Shown here piece by piece: positions 47,262-58,897 of a stretch of DNA of 64,000 bases. Position numbers and translations under genes: made by a program. Origin of the DNA: Linnemannia elongata. Taxonomy: Eukaryota; Mortierellomycota; Mortierellomycetes; Mortierellales; Mortierellaceae. Where the stretch lies: positions 806,001 to 870,000 of the forward strand of contig JAXBDG010000010.1 in the NCBI GenBank assembly GCA_036320915.1, in the 5' to 3' direction. The notes beneath the pieces are model-generated. The model was given only the letters and a program-made list of their open reading frames with translations. It had not been told where the DNA came from and did not search any database. Positions within the stretch are counted from its first letter, which is position 1; each line of letters starts with the position of its first letter.

Positions 47262-48908
47262 ATGTCAGACACAGACGAACCCTATTTATCACCTTACGAC
47301 ACCGACGAAGACAACGCGGCACTCTCAGACTCTACTATCGACGACCCAGACACCAGGCAGGCTCGCGTCGACGCCCTCCTCGAGTCAATTGCATCGATAC
47401 CCCCAATTGTTGACATTCTCCTCAGCAATCTCTCCTACAAGGACAACCTGTCCTGTCTACACGTCTGCAAGCTCTGGTCTTCAATAGCCCAAGGCTACCT
47501 CTGGCGACACGTCCGCCTCCGCTCTGGTAGAGCCGAGTCCGTCCCCCTGACACCTACCCAAAAAACCCTCATTCGTAGAAGAGCTCGTCGGATCCGGTCT
47601 CTAGCCACACCCTTGGCCGACACCACTTTCCTCGATATGCCTTGCACTGAACTTGAATCCCTGGAGATCTGGCTCGAAGCAAACCATACCCCCACCATCG
47701 CCAACCCCGGCTTTGATATTGGCACTCTTCACGAGGCCGAAGCACCTCTCCAAACACCACACGTAGGACCCTCGGCCCTGGATCTTATTCCTATGAACCG
47801 TCATCTGTCGAGCATCTCCTTTGAAAACATCGAACGCCTCTCACGCTCGTTTACTCCAGAGCTCTTTTTGTCCTTCTCCAAACTCCCTCTCCAGTCTCTG
47901 CACCTCGGTATCGCCTGGTATACTAGCGAAACGCTCGCCCTTGCAGCCTTCCTCACCCATTGCCCTGTCACACTCGAAAGACTAGAATTATCCCATGGTC
48001 GCCGCTCTTCTTTTTTTGGTCAGCACTTCGATGAGGTCTCTATGACCTCTGAGCAGGCCACACAGCTGCCATGGTCACCACTGCCCGCCCTCAAAACCCT
48101 AAAGATGCCTTCAACCTTTCCGATTCGCGATGCCAATAAGGTCGTCTTTCCTTTACTTCGCCTTTGCCCCAACCTGGAGGAGCTATGGATGCCGCACCTG
48201 CACTCTATCAACATGGCCACCGAATTTTTCAACCTGATCCTCGGGAACAATATCTTCATCAAGGCATTACGGCTTTCTCCATCCTACTCCTACTCAACAC
48301 AATCGGCGGTGGACCAGTATCGAAGCTCACTCTCCCAAGATCTTTTGAGGGTTGTCAACACATATAAGAGCCTACGCGACGTCGAGTTGGAGGTCCAGAT
48401 TAAAGACGAGTACCCAGTCATTCAGACCTTGGTGCTCAACTCAGGGTGGTCGTTGGAAATTATCGACCTAAACTGTCTCAATACCGAGCATGAGTTCTTC
48501 ACAAACCCTTACGTTACGCCCATCCTAAAGAATTGCAATCGACTCAAACGACTGACGATCAATGACCGAGGGCATGGGAAAGGCTTCGTCAGTCTGCGTG
48601 ACCTTGTCGAAACCAATTGGGCGTCTAACCAGCTTGAGAGTCTCACGGTCCTTGTCAGTGAGAAGGAATACCGGACAAGCGGGTGGATTGTAGAGTACCA
48701 GGAAGACAATGAAAAGCTACAAGAGGATAATGCCATGCTTCTTTTCCAACTCAGCATGAAGTACCGCGCTCAGAAAAACTATACGGGTCCAATTCCTGCC
48801 TGGTTGGAGTCTGAGGCCATGCTGTTGCCCTTTGCGGATGCGGTCAAGTATACGGATGGGGCCATGAGCATGGCAGCTTGGGAGAGGATCAGACCCGTGG
48901 ATTCATAG
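47262..48908 (+). CDS. F-box/leucine-rich-repeat protein
   Basis: This single-exon gene encodes 548 residues. An acidic N-terminal segment (residues 1-35) precedes an F-box at about 46-90: IPPIVDILLSNLSYKDNLSCLHVCKLWSS, then YLWRHVRL. The family anchor ARRIRSLATPLADTTFLD follows. Degenerate LRRs include LESLEIWLEAN, LQSLHLGIAWY, TLERLELSHG, ALKTLKMPSTF, NLEELWMPHLH, SLEIIDLNCL and RLKRLTINDR. A probable SCF substrate receptor, target unknown. Unlike the neighbouring genes, it has no introns. The start is the first ATG in frame with the F-box, preceded by a CT-rich leader. Confidence 0.88.
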   Translation: MSDTDEPYLSPYDTDEDNAALSDSTIDDPDTRQARVDALLESIASIPPIVDILLSNLSYKDNLSCLHVCKLWSSIAQGYLWRHVRLRSGRAESVPLTPTQKTLIRRRARRIRSLATPLADTTFLDMPCTELESLEIWLEANHTPTIANPGFDIGTLHEAEAPLQTPHVGPSALDLIPMNRHLSSISFENIERLSRSFTPELFLSFSKLPLQSLHLGIAWYTSETLALAAFLTHCPVTLERLELSHGRRSSFFGQHFDEVSMTSEQATQLPWSPLPALKTLKMPSTFPIRDANKVVFPLLRLCPNLEELWMPHLHSINMATEFFNLILGNNIFIKALRLSPSYSYSTQSAVDQYRSSLSQDLLRVVNTYKSLRDVELEVQIKDEYPVIQTLVLNSGWSLEIIDLNCLNTEHEFFTNPYVTPILKNCNRLKRLTINDRGHGKGFVSLRDLVETNWASNQLESLTVLVSEKEYRTSGWIVEYQEDNEKLQEDNAMLLFQLSMKYRAQKNYTGPIPAWLESEAMLLPFADAVKYTDGAMSMAAWERIRPVDS

Positions 48909-50045
48909 TACCTCTGCTACATACCACGACAAGCATTTTGAATAACGAAAAAAAGGTGCCAACTGTGACCTTTTGCACCCATTTTTCGCATACTATCTCT
49001 TTTCCAACCCATGTATTCTCAATCCACCCTCCGCCTTGGTTTGCTCTTTACCACCAATTCTCGCCCTCTGCTTTTTGCCTTTTCCCCCGTTCAACTATCG
49101 ATGACATTAGTTCATTTTCCCTTCTACATCGTTCGTTTATTACTGCCACAGAAGACCCATGGTATCGTGAAGGAACTCTTGATCCAACTGACCACTCCTG
49201 TATGCACCCGCTGCAGCAAAAGACATCTGATATACAAGGAAAAGTCATGTAAGGCGGATAGAGCAACCGGTTGTTCTGGTGACAGGATGGTAGGAACGTG
49301 TTGAGAGTAGGTGGTCAGTTGTGCAGTTCTGGGTCGGCAGTAGTATCGTTTGATGCAGATCTGTTGAAACCACGATTAGGATTTGTCCTGATATCCGTGA
49401 TCGAAGAAGAGCTTGAGGATGAAGAAGGGTGCTCCATGATATCTTGGTTGAGTGCTTGTTACTGGCATTGGCAGACGCTCATAGGAGAATGTAGCCGAGT
49501 ACTTGGTACTGCTGTTGATGTGGGCACTGCTGTTGATGTGGAGAAGAGTGAAGAAGGTGAGAAGTGAAAGCGCAAAAGGTGATAAAAAAAATAAAATCTT
49601 TGCTGAGAACCCGTTTCTCGGTGTCATCACGTGCAGCGGGTCAAGGATCTTTCGACGTGGGTAAAGAAGGCATGGGCTACCCTTCTCTTTTCTCCCTTCA
49701 AAGGAAGGTTGCGGCCCTTCTGCAATGCTTCTCGTATCCTTCCGCCCGGATGGCGTTGGTTCAGATTGGGCGAAATTCTTAAATGATTTGCCACCTTCCT
49801 TCAGCAGGTTATTCTTGTTGTCGTTTGGTCCACTCTAATTTACCGCGCACTTTTTTGCACCCCTTCTTGTAACAAGAGCCCGTTCCTTTCTTCTCTTATA
49901 TCTTTCGCCATATCTGTCTTTTCTTTTCTTTCACATCTCTTTTTCGATCCGATCTCTCTTCCTTACCACCTCTACACAACCTACCACCTATTACACACAT
50001 ATTCAACCTGCTTTATACCCCCTTCTCCCTCACATACCACCATCC
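48909..50045. other. Intergenic region, no gene seen
   Basis: This 1.1-kb stretch between two + strand genes becomes CT-rich before the cofactor C start. It has only short frames without family features. Confidence 0.5.
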
Positions 50046-51516
50046 ATGTCAGAAGTCACCAAGGAAAACTTTCGTGCTTCTTTCGATCCCAAGCGCGTCG
50101 GTAAATACTACTACAACCCCAGTCCTCATGCGTTAATTGTGCGTCCGTGCAACTACCCTTTCGTTTCTACCATTCAATCCACCTTCTGACCGACCCTTCG
50201 ACTCTTCGTTGTTTCCTTCCTTCGCACACATAGAAGTTGAACGCGACCTGGACAATCTACCGAACGTCCCCAAGACCCAGATCCAAGCAGCCGTCGATAA
50301 CCTCGTCCAACGTATCCAACTCCTTGAGAAAGCCGTCACCGACAACATCTCCATTCTTCCTCCCTATGACACCAGGATTTGTCTCGAGGTAACTATAAAA
50401 AAAAACAAAAAGGAAAAAATAGCTTTCGCATCAATGATGGCCATCACGGCAGGACATGGTTCTAATTACGTTTTTCATTTCATTTTTTGTACATCTTTTC
50501 AGGCAGTGAAGTCAGCTTCTGAAAGGTTGAGTGTTCTGAGAGGCCAGCTTGTCCCAAGGCAAAAGTTTTCGTTCAAGTCTCGCAAGACAGTCGCTACCGC
50601 TACATCCCCATCTGCGCTGCAGGTGTCCAACGCCGCTACCTCTGCCACAGCTACTCAGTCGACGGTCGACACGAGTCTGTTCATGACATTCGAGAACCGA
50701 ACTGGCGAATACCTTTTCATTGGCGCCCTTCAAGTCCCTAACGCTATCGCTCAACATGACACGAGTAGTCCCAGTCCGAGTGCAATGATGGTCGATACAG
50801 AGACCATCTACCTTGGAGGAGTTCAAGTCAACAACAACACCACTGCATCAGCACCAGCGGTGATCGAGAAGCCCAAAGACGTGGCATTGACCAACCTGAC
50901 TGATTGCACCATCAACCTGGTCCACACTTTACCTCTGGGTGCCATTCATATCAAGAACCTCAAGCGGTGTGTCCTGGTCATCCCTCCTGTTTCTGGAAGT
51001 ATCCTGTTGCATGATTGCGAGGGCTGCACACTCATTGGCGCCTGCCACCAGGTAAAAAGAGCACTCGTTTCTTTCTCTTTTTTTTGTTACCTTCTTTCGC
51101 CACATTTCCGTCCGATTCTTCAAAGTATAAAACGTTTTGACCGACTCTTTTTTTTTTTTTTTTTTTTTTTTTTATTCTCTTTGTCTGTTCTCTTCTTGAA
51201 TATAACAAACATTATACAGTCCAGGATGCACACATCGACAAACATGGATATCTACCTCCACGTAACCAGCGAACCCATCATCGAGGACTGTACAGACATG
51301 CGATTTGCGCCATATCCGTACGAAGAAGTCCTCCCAAGCGACCAACTCCTGACTCTCTTTGTCGCCGCCGGGTTGAGACCCGAAAAGAATTTGTTTGACC
51401 ATGTCAAGGACTTTAATTGGCTTCGTCAACAGCAATCGCCCAACTGGAGGTTGCTGGATGCCTCAGAGATCCGGCAGGGGGTTGCTCACCATGTCCTCTA
51501 TACCCAACGCGCTTGA
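50046..51516 (+). CDS. TBCC: Tubulin-binding cofactor C
   Basis: Exons 50046-50100, 50234-50388, 50503-51051 and 51220-51516 encode 351 residues, near the human length. The N-terminus is a spectrin-like helical region (VERDLDNLPNVPK ... RIQLLEKAV ... ERLSVLRGQLVPRQKFSFK). A Ser/Ala/Thr linker follows, then the C-CAP/cofactor C beta-helix: NLTDCTINLVHTLPLGAIHI, GSILLHDCEGCTLIGACHQ and EPIIEDCTDMRFAPYPY. The motif HQSRMH places Arg255 where human TBCC has its arginine finger, which drives GTP hydrolysis by beta-tubulin in the tubulin-folding supercomplex. The tail DHVKDFNWLRQQQSPNWRLL is also typical. The fold, arginine and length all agree. Intron 3 holds a 26-T run. Confidence 0.95.
51148..51173. 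repeat. Poly-T tract (26 T) in TBCC intron 3
   Basis: This uninterrupted run lies about 46 bases before the CAG acceptor at 51219. Confidence 0.85.
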
Positions 51517-51714
51517 AATGACGGACTGATAGTTGTGAGGAAAGCAAGGAGGATGAGAGAAGGAGAATAGGAGGTTGAAAGCTGCCAGGATGTTTCTTTA
51601 TTTTACTGAGCAGAAAAAGATTAGCATTACATTGGTTTGGTAGTAAAATTAGGTATATTATTTTGCTCCGCTTGACTTCCTGAGCGACGACAGGGGACGA
51701 TTGGATCGGATCAC

Positions 51715-52893
51715 TTAGAACAACTCAAATTCCAGCTACGAAGCGTACAATTATAGTGAAGAGAACAAAATGGTTAGTGATTGTCGCAGGTGTTAAGACG
51801 TGAGTAGCAACATACTGTGTATGGTGGAGAGGTCATATATAAAGAGCTGAACTTACATAGATCATGCCGACACTCTGTGGGTCACGCAAATGCATCCTGG
51901 CCGGATGATAAACGCGCCTGTTCTCCTCCTGGATAAACGCCTCCATCTTTCGTATCGACTAAAGAAGGGTTTCCAAAAATGAGAAAAAATATTCCTTAGT
52001 AAAAGACCTTTGTTTTCAATAAGCATTCGAAACCACGTTGACGAGCAGTTGTTGGTTACCCTCTGATAGTGAGTCCCGCAACAGTGCTTTGCTGTGTAGG
52101 CTGAGAGGCAGTCCAGCAGCGTATCGAAGCAGTTCCAGAGAGATTCTTCTGCGACCTCCATGCAACTATTGATGCCCTCCACTGATCGTTTGAATTCCGC
52201 CCGTGTTACCTACCGGTTGACGTAGAGGAAAAGTAGACAAAATTAGGACATCAGTTGGTACCTGAACCAACAGTAAAGATAAAGGTACAGTGATCAACTG
52301 TCATCAGTTATCAGTTGTATGCTTACTCTTCCTAGCATCTCCTCAGGGAACTGCTCGCATTCGAACCGGGTAGCCTCGTCTCCTATGTTGTGGTCTCTGT
52401 CGATACGGACAATAACTCGTGGTGTTCCTGTTGGATGAGCGTCTGCCGACCGCCTTTCTCCTCCTGATCCTCCTGCTTGTTGCTGTTGTCGAGATGAATC
52501 GGCAGCACCAATCCTGTTACGGTCCAGTACTGAAGTGTCGGGTCCCAGTGCTGTTGGATAAGTGGGGGCTGTTCCTGGTGAGCGTGGCGAAGCAGCAGTA
52601 GCAATTGACTGCTGGTTTCGGTTTTGGTCTGTCACTGTCTTGCCGGCCGTCTTTGTCTTTGTTCCTGTCGTCGGCGTTGGGCTGTCGTCGGATTGTTGAT
52701 TAGGATGAGACCATGTCTGGGTCGAGGCGATCTTGCTGGCGAGATGTTCAACGGTAGAATTGGCGGATATCGTGTGGTCGGATTCACTTGCGTGGGTAGT
52801 TGTGGATGAGGGGTCAAGAGGGAGTTGCTGGATGGGGATTGAATTGAGATCTTCTGAGGTGTGAGTTATTGGTTGTTGCCATTGAGAAGCCAT
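51715..52893 (-). CDS. ERF4: Erf4 family subunit of the Ras palmitoyltransferase
   Basis: Exons on the minus strand: 52893-52327, 52209-52060, 51958-51857, 51735-51715, all phase 0, giving 279 residues. The first about 165 residues are Q/S/T-rich and probably disordered. The conserved Erf4/Golgin-A7 domain begins at VRIDRDHNIGDEATRFE and continues with FPEEMLGRV, FKRSVEGINSCMEVAEES, LLDCLSAYT, GTHYQR and RKMEAFIQEENRRVYHPA, then IY-LEFELF at the end. Erf4 pairs with the DHHC enzyme Erf2 to palmitoylate Ras and related proteins at the ER/Golgi. The last exon is only 21 bases including the stop. The start is the first ATG in the frame. The gene is head to head with dolichyl-diphosphatase. Confidence 0.88.
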
Positions 52894-53267
52894 TGTGTCC
52901 TGTATGTATTGGGTTGAGTGTGATTGAGTGAGGGTCCAGTTGTTGTTGTTGTTAGTCTTTGTTGCTCCTCTTGGTGGTGTAGAGGTTCTTGGTAGACAGT
53001 GCGTGCTTGTGTCCTCCTGCCAATTGCTTGTTTGGAGGGATGATGAAAGATGCGTGAAGAGATTGTGAGAGGAAAAGCAATTGAAAGCGCACAAGTGCAC
53101 ACTCCTTCACTCCATAAGAAAAAAAAATGTGCTGCAGCCACTTCCCAAGTCACCCATATGCTGGATGCACTCCCTCTTAATATACCGCTGTCTTACTCCT
53201 CCTGTCATTCTTCCTTTCCTCTCGTTGATCACCACACCTCTCACTCTCACCCACTCATTCACAACCT
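52894..53267. promoter_or_regulatory. Shared upstream region of ERF4 and CAX4
   Basis: These 374 bases separate two divergent start codons and should contain both promoters and leaders. No specific site is assigned. Confidence 0.5.
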
Positions 53268-53870
53268 ATGTCATCCGAACCGGCTGCAACCCTCCGCCAC
53301 CGTACCAACGCCATGCCGGCCCCACTTGGAACAGGAGAAGCGGAGGACATTAGACATGCCGCAGAACAGATGGCATCCAAGATCCCCCCTCATCACACCC
53401 TCACCTCTCTTTCCATCACCCATGTCCAGTTTGCCCAGGACGACATCCTCTCCAAACTGTTTGCCTACGTGACCCTGTCCCCTCTCGCGATTCTCTGTGG
53501 ATATGTCGCTGTGATTATTACATCGCGCGACTTGAAGCCTGCAGTTATGTTCGCTGGACAACTTGCGAACGAGTTGGTGAACTTGATCTTGAAGCGCCTT
53601 GTCAAGCAAGCTCGTCCTACTGGTATCGTGACAATTTCATGTATCAATTGCATAATTGCATGCCGCGTTCTTTTGTGGACACTTTTTTTCAATTGCGAGA
53701 CTTTGTGGAGCGCTTCTAACACGGAACTGTTTGGTATTGCCCTTTTCTCTCTCTATTTGGTCCTTCAAGAATACCTTGGCGACGGCTATGGTATGCCTTC
53801 GAGCCACTCGCAGTTCATGGCCTACTTTGCGACCTATGTTGTCATCCTCATGTACCGGAGGTAAAGAACG

Positions 53871-53911
<41 letters not shown>

Positions 53912-54493
53912 CGAGGGTTGTTGTGTTCGTTTTCTATTTGTGTTCAGTCCAATTCATATAACACATGCGACAAATGAATTAACCGATCCCCGATCGTCCT
54001 TTTCACGCGCTATTTTTTCATTTTTGTGAACAGGAGCATCGCCTCCGACCCGCTTATTCCCCACACTGTCTCTGCTGTCGTCGTTCTCTGGTCTGCATTG
54101 GTCGTCTACTCTCGGTTAGTCCCCCCCGCTTTTTCATTTATTTTATCACAAACCGATACAACTTTGATTCATCATCAGAATCGGGCATCCTAATATCATA
54201 ACGTCTCAACCCCTCACTTTCTCCTTTCGTTCTTTCATAGTGTCCACTTGTACTATCACACATGGCAACAGGTCGTTGCAGGCACGATCTGCGGGTTCTT
54301 CTTTGCAATTATCTACTACAATATTGTCAATGGCGTCCTGCGATCCAAGGGCCTCTTTGACTGGATTGTCGATCACCCCTTGGCACGTCACTTCCATGTC
54401 CGTGATACCGACTCTATCCATGATGTTGCCAAGTTTGACTGGGAAATGTGGCAGCAGTACCGCAGAACCACTGCCCAAGCCAAGAACCAGTAG
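53268..54493 (+). CDS. CAX4: Dolichyl-diphosphatase (PAP2 superfamily)
   Basis: Exons 53268-53622, 53770-53860, 54034-54114 and 54241-54493 encode 259 residues in balanced phase. The enzyme removes a phosphate from dolichyl diphosphate on the ER luminal side and recycles the lipid carrier for N-glycosylation. The three PAP2 motifs are visible: KRLVKQARP at 109-117, PSSHSQ at 128-133 and SRVHLYYHTWQQV around 175-187. DGYGMPSSHSQFMAYF is typical of the Cax4/DOLPP1 group. Hydrophobic segments FAYVTLSPLAILCGYVAVII, TVSAVVVLWSALVVY and AGTICGFFFAIIYYNIV fit a four- or five-pass membrane protein. Intron 2 begins with GTAAAGAACG followed by 40 A. Converges on heme oxygenase. Confidence 0.95.
53871..53910. 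repeat. Poly-A tract (40 A) in CAX4 intron 2
   Basis: This uninterrupted run begins 11 bases after the donor at 53861. It is the longest clean intronic homopolymer seen here. Confidence 0.92.
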
Positions 54494-54584
54494 AGAGAGT
54501 AACCAAGTCATTAGAAATGAACCTAACTAATTAAACAAGACTATATACAACAACAATAGAGCAGGCGTTTTTTTTTGACAGTGA

Positions 54585-54590
54585 TTTATT
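54585..54590 (-). terminator. Candidate polyadenylation signal of heme oxygenase
   Basis: On the minus strand the hexamer AATAAA lies about 73 bases after the heme oxygenase stop codon. Confidence 0.5.
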
Positions 54591-54662
54591 ATGAAAGTAT
54601 GTTACAGATGAGGCAAATTGCCAGTGGGGAATATGGGAGGAAAAGAGCGAAGAAGAATGCAT

Positions 54663-55597
54663 TTAGGCACCGGTCTTCAAGCCAACGGCAGAGGCCAGGC
54701 TGCTGAGCAAGTTGGAAGGAGCCAAGCTGGACAAGATGCTGGTCGAGGCACCAGCCTTGGCAGCTTCATGGGCAGCAGCAGTCTCGGCGGCCTGGGCAGC
54801 ATCAAGGGCCTCCTGCTCCTTCTTGGTCAAGGGCAGACCCTCCAGCTCATGATCAAACTCCTGGAAGATATCAATGTTGCGAATGAAAGCCTGGCAAGAC
54901 TCCTCAACAATGGCCTTATGAGTCGCCTCATCGACCTCGACCTGGTTCAGACGGATACGGAACATCTCCTTGAACTCGTTCTTGTTCTCAATACGGTCAA
55001 AGTGGTAGAATGCAACTCCTTTACCCTCGGGGAGGTCGTTGTACTTCTGCAACTTCTTGGCGAGGATCTGACCACCGGAGAGGTCACCAAGGTAGCGGAC
55101 GTAGGTGTGAGCGATGAGAAGTTCGGGCTGGGACTCGGAGCAGTGGCGGATGGCGTCGGTGTAAGCTTTTTGGGCGGGGGAGAGGGTCAAGAGCATGTCG
55201 CGCCACTCGGGGCCGTTGAAGAACTCGAGGTCCTCCTCGAGGGCGGCCTTGCGGTTGAGCTCCGTGGGGAAGTAGACCAGCTGCACGTTCTCGTTGTCCT
55301 TGTTCTTCTCTAAGGCCTCCTCAAGAGCGCTATTGGTCGGATGAGAAAGGTACAGAAGGGGGAGAAAAAATTGTTCAGTTAGTTCCTGAAAACGAACGAA
55401 AAAGAATAAACATGGCGCAGTGCAAAAAGAAGAGGAAGCATTCCTTACTTGTAGATGTGGTAGAGGGAGACAAGGAAACGGCCGTAGGTGGCGGGGGTGA
55501 TCTCGCCGCGGAAGAAGTACTTGACGAACTTGGAGCGCTCGGCTTCGGCGTGGACGGTCTTGGTACCTTCCTTGAGATCGACAGCGAGAAGAGCCAT
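54663..55597 (-). CDS. HMX1: Heme oxygenase
   Basis: Two exons, 55597-55449 and 55329-54663, encode 271 residues. Heme oxygenase opens haem to biliverdin, CO and iron. The proximal-ligand region KTVHAEAERSKF places His16 as the likely haem ligand. The signature RYLGDLSGGQILAKKLQ covers the distal helix with its flexible glycines. HIYNALEEALEKNKDN, AHTYVRYL, FRIRLNQVE and AFIRNIDIFQEFDHEL also fit the family. The C-terminal tail is Ala/Ser-rich (AAQAAETAAAHEAAKAGAS ... LLSSLASAVGLKTGA), and I do not see a strong hydrophobic membrane anchor like that of many HO proteins. Anchoring is therefore uncertain. It ends 169 bases from the dolichyl-diphosphatase gene, on the opposite strand. Confidence 0.95.
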
Positions 55598-58313
55598 TGT
55601 GTGTATTGTGATGTTTGGGGTAGTGGGTTGTGGGTGTGTGGGGGTGAAGTAAGAGTTGGTTGGTTATAAGTGAAGAATGAAGAGGAAGAAAAAAAACGAG
55701 GGAAAAGGATGGAGTTTATATACGAATTGTCAACCCAGGGAAGAACAAACCCAGGAACAATAAAGAGGCTCCAGATGGCGTCTTTTTTTTCCCTTCTTTC
55801 GAAGCAAGTGTCCTTCCATCAGATATGAGTTGCATATTTGCATGATTGAATAGAACTGAATAAGCGGAATGTCGAATCTGATAACGAAAACAGTCGGTTT
55901 TGGATGCTCTTACACCGTGGGCAGAACAAGAAAAATGTTTTCCATTCTCCGCTCTCTCTCTCTCACCTGCCTTTGTTCCACTGTTCTAATTATCAACTCT
56001 TCTACTCTCATTACTCTCTCAAGTGTCAGAAACAAAAAAGAAACCAGCGGAACAGGAGAGAACATAATAGGACAGAAAGATGACCGACAGGAACAGAAAC
56101 GCGAGCAAGAAAAAGAACACGGGTAAGGGTTGTCACGAAGCGTGTTTAATACTTTCTTCTCGCTGAAAGAAGAAGGCATAAACAACAACAACAACAACCA
56201 ATGGCCACTCTCTGCAACGCATTGTTCTCGGCTACTATCTTCAAGCGTTCGTTCTAGTCTCCTTAAAACACCTTTCGACCTCTTGCTCGAAGCGCCATCA
56301 ATCACTCCAAACTCCTCGCTTCGTGATCAAACAGCGTTGTCAACAACGAGAGCAACAACAAAAACAAAGACAGACAAACGGGTTATTTGACAGACATCTC
56401 GCCTCGCCTCGCCTAGCCAATTGAGCACCCTAACAACATGACATGTACCTCTTTCCAAAACAGCCACGCCTCCTCTTCATCTTCTTGCCCACTGCATCAT
56501 TTTTCTCTTTCACCGCAATGGTTTGTTTTTGGTAACGATCCTCTGTCTGCTCTGCCCGTAACCACCCATCGGAAGGACCACTTTAGTCATCCTCATCGCC
56601 GACCCAAGCAAGCTCTTGCGCCATTCTAGGCATTCCTTTTTGCCGCTCCTCACCTCCTCTTTGCTCTTTTCTTCACGAGCGAGACATTCAGCGGACACAA
56701 AGGCAATCATGAACATGTGTACTGTACCGATCGTTGATGATGAATGTTTATCAACCTCAGAACAAAAAAAAAAGGAAACCTTGTTTTGAGAGAACCCTCT
56801 AAATTCTCCGATTGGCTGTATTTCTACGTACACCTCTCATTTGTCACGTAACCTTTACCTAGCAGAGCCAAACCCATTAAACACTTTTGAGCTCCACCCT
56901 CTATTTTTTTTGGTGCTTGTTGTTTGTTGTTTGTTCGCCCGCCATTTCTTCCATGATTGAATAGGTTCAAGAACAGAGAAAAGTGTTTTCATTGTTATAT
57001 CTCAAAAAAAAGTGGTTGATGAACTCGGCTCAGGACTGGTCGCTCTTGGTTGTTGAGCGCCCGACAAAACGAAGGTATTATTCATCCATCTATGGTGTTC
57101 TTTCTTGTTCCTGACTGACAAGTTTCTCATTTGCGATGGTATTGGGCTTACGTGTCGCCCCCTTGTTCAATTCCAGCTTGGAAGTATACATAACATGCGG
57201 ATGAGAGAAACATACCACCCATAGAAGGGTATGAGGGATGGCTGTAGGATAAGACGAAAGTACTATCAGTAGGAGAGGGATGAGCGCGTGGACTGGCTAG
57301 CAGATGTTGGTGACGAGGAGAGGGAGAGAAGCAGACGTGTCCATTATTAATTATTTCAAACACAAAAATGTTCAGGAGATGGGAGATCACATAAACACAT
57401 AAACACAACACGACGGTAGATGATCGAACGCCAACCCCAACAACAAAATCAGCAACATCAACAGCGACAACAATTTAACAAGGGAGGGACAAAGAGCCAT
57501 TGTTTGTTGTTTGTTTGGCGAATAGTCGAAAAAAACAATGAAACAGATTCGCCCTTTATGTTCTGTGATAAAAGGACGCCAACGGGTGCGAGTGGGGGAG
57601 CAATGGTCTAGGTTGAGAGATGGTAAAACAGCTTACATGTATGACAAATCCTAGAGAGATGGAGGGGGGGGAGTATCCTCTCCTAGGCTCAGAGCACGCG
57701 CATGGGTTGCTAGACAGCGCCTTTCGATATGTTCAATTGATCGTGTTTGGCACACACACACACACACACACACATAAAAGGGGTCTCGTGGACATATGTA
57801 ATATTTTTTTTTTGCTCTTCTTCCTTGGTGTCGACAAGCACATCATAGCTGAGTTTTATGTTGCATTCAGAAGAACATTCGCTGCCATTTCGGACCTTGT
57901 CGCGTTGACCGGTTGTAGATAAGCTCATTTCTGAACTTTCTCTTTCCCTCCTGCCCTCCTTCCTTCCATCATCCGCGTGAGAATCCCTGCGGAATCAAAA
58001 TGAAATCACGCGTGTAAATAAATCCGGCTCTGGGCATGTATAGAAAAAGACAGGCATTGAATGCGTAATACACGTATCCGGTTTTCTTACGGGATGGTGC
58101 TCACGGATGTGGCGAGTATATAGATAAATGTGCGAAAGGATCAATGAGAAAAGAAGTCGAAGCAGGCTTCTTTAATTTAGCCTTGCCGTCTTCCGCTTTT
58201 TCGGACAAAGATTTTTGGCCTTTTTGTTAGTCCCCAGCATAGAATAACCAACGAAAGCGATCCTGCTATTCAGGGGGTAATATTTGCAAGGCGTTTTATT
58301 TTATTTTTTCAGT
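55598..58313. other. 2.7-kb intergenic region, no gene seen
   Basis: This lies upstream of heme oxygenase and downstream of the small unknown gene. It holds a perfect (CA)12 microsatellite at 57751-57774 and a short CAA repeat near 56180. Frames are short and without family features. No RNA gene is recognised. Confidence 0.5.
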
Positions 58314-58897
58314 TCAAGCAGACGGGTAGTAGTGTTTCTTAACCAAGATGTAGAGCCTTCGAACACATTGAGGGCGCGGGTTCAGTGACATCAAAGCCTC
58401 TTCTCGGAGGTCGTTGTACTCTGCCAGCGTTCTGAATGCCATTTTGAGACGAAGACGGACTAACACGAGAAAAGAAGATCCAAAAGTTTTCCCTTTTTTG
58501 TTTTGGCGTTTGAGCTGGCCGCTTTTTATTGCGAAACATACAACTTACCGTCTGGCGCTGGGATCCAAAGGAAAGGAGGCCCAGCAAGCGCAGCCTCGAG
58601 GTTAGGAAGAGGTGGTGCCCATTTGGAGTCAGAGGCGACAGGCTTTGGTGGAGTGGCAGCTGGAGCGATGGCAGAGGTCCTTGTGGGATGGACAACATGG
58701 GTCGAAAGAGGTGAGTACTTTACTCTGTCGCGGCTTGTTCGAGTAGGACCCAAGCCACCTTTCTCCATGCACTCAGGACTTTGAGAGTGATTGGTGGCGA
58801 TGGTGGAAGCGTTGCGGTTGATGACCTTTTGAGCGCGAACGCGGTCTTTGAGCCTCCGTTGGAGGCTCTTCTTGTTCATTGCTGCGATGGAGTCCAT
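58314..58897 (-). CDS. Small two-exon protein of unknown function
   Basis: Exons on the minus strand, 58897-58549 and 58459-58314, join in phase to give 164 residues. A basic N-terminal helix (NKKSLQRRLKDRVRAQKVINR) is followed by a Pro/Ser/Thr-rich middle. The C-terminus looks helical: MAFRTLAEYNDLREEALMSL, then RRLYILVKKHYYPSA. The donor GTAAGT and acceptor TTAG are strong, and the reading frame continues cleanly across them, so it is probably a real gene. A TTCTAG just before the ATG hints at a 5'-UTR intron. No signal peptide or membrane helix is seen. I do not recognise the family. Confidence 0.6.

Noticed and set aside
54618..55313. 231-codon open frame on + opposite heme oxygenase
   Set aside because: It is Leu/Gly/Val-rich, typical of antisense to a codon-biased gene. 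The minus strand carries the conserved protein.
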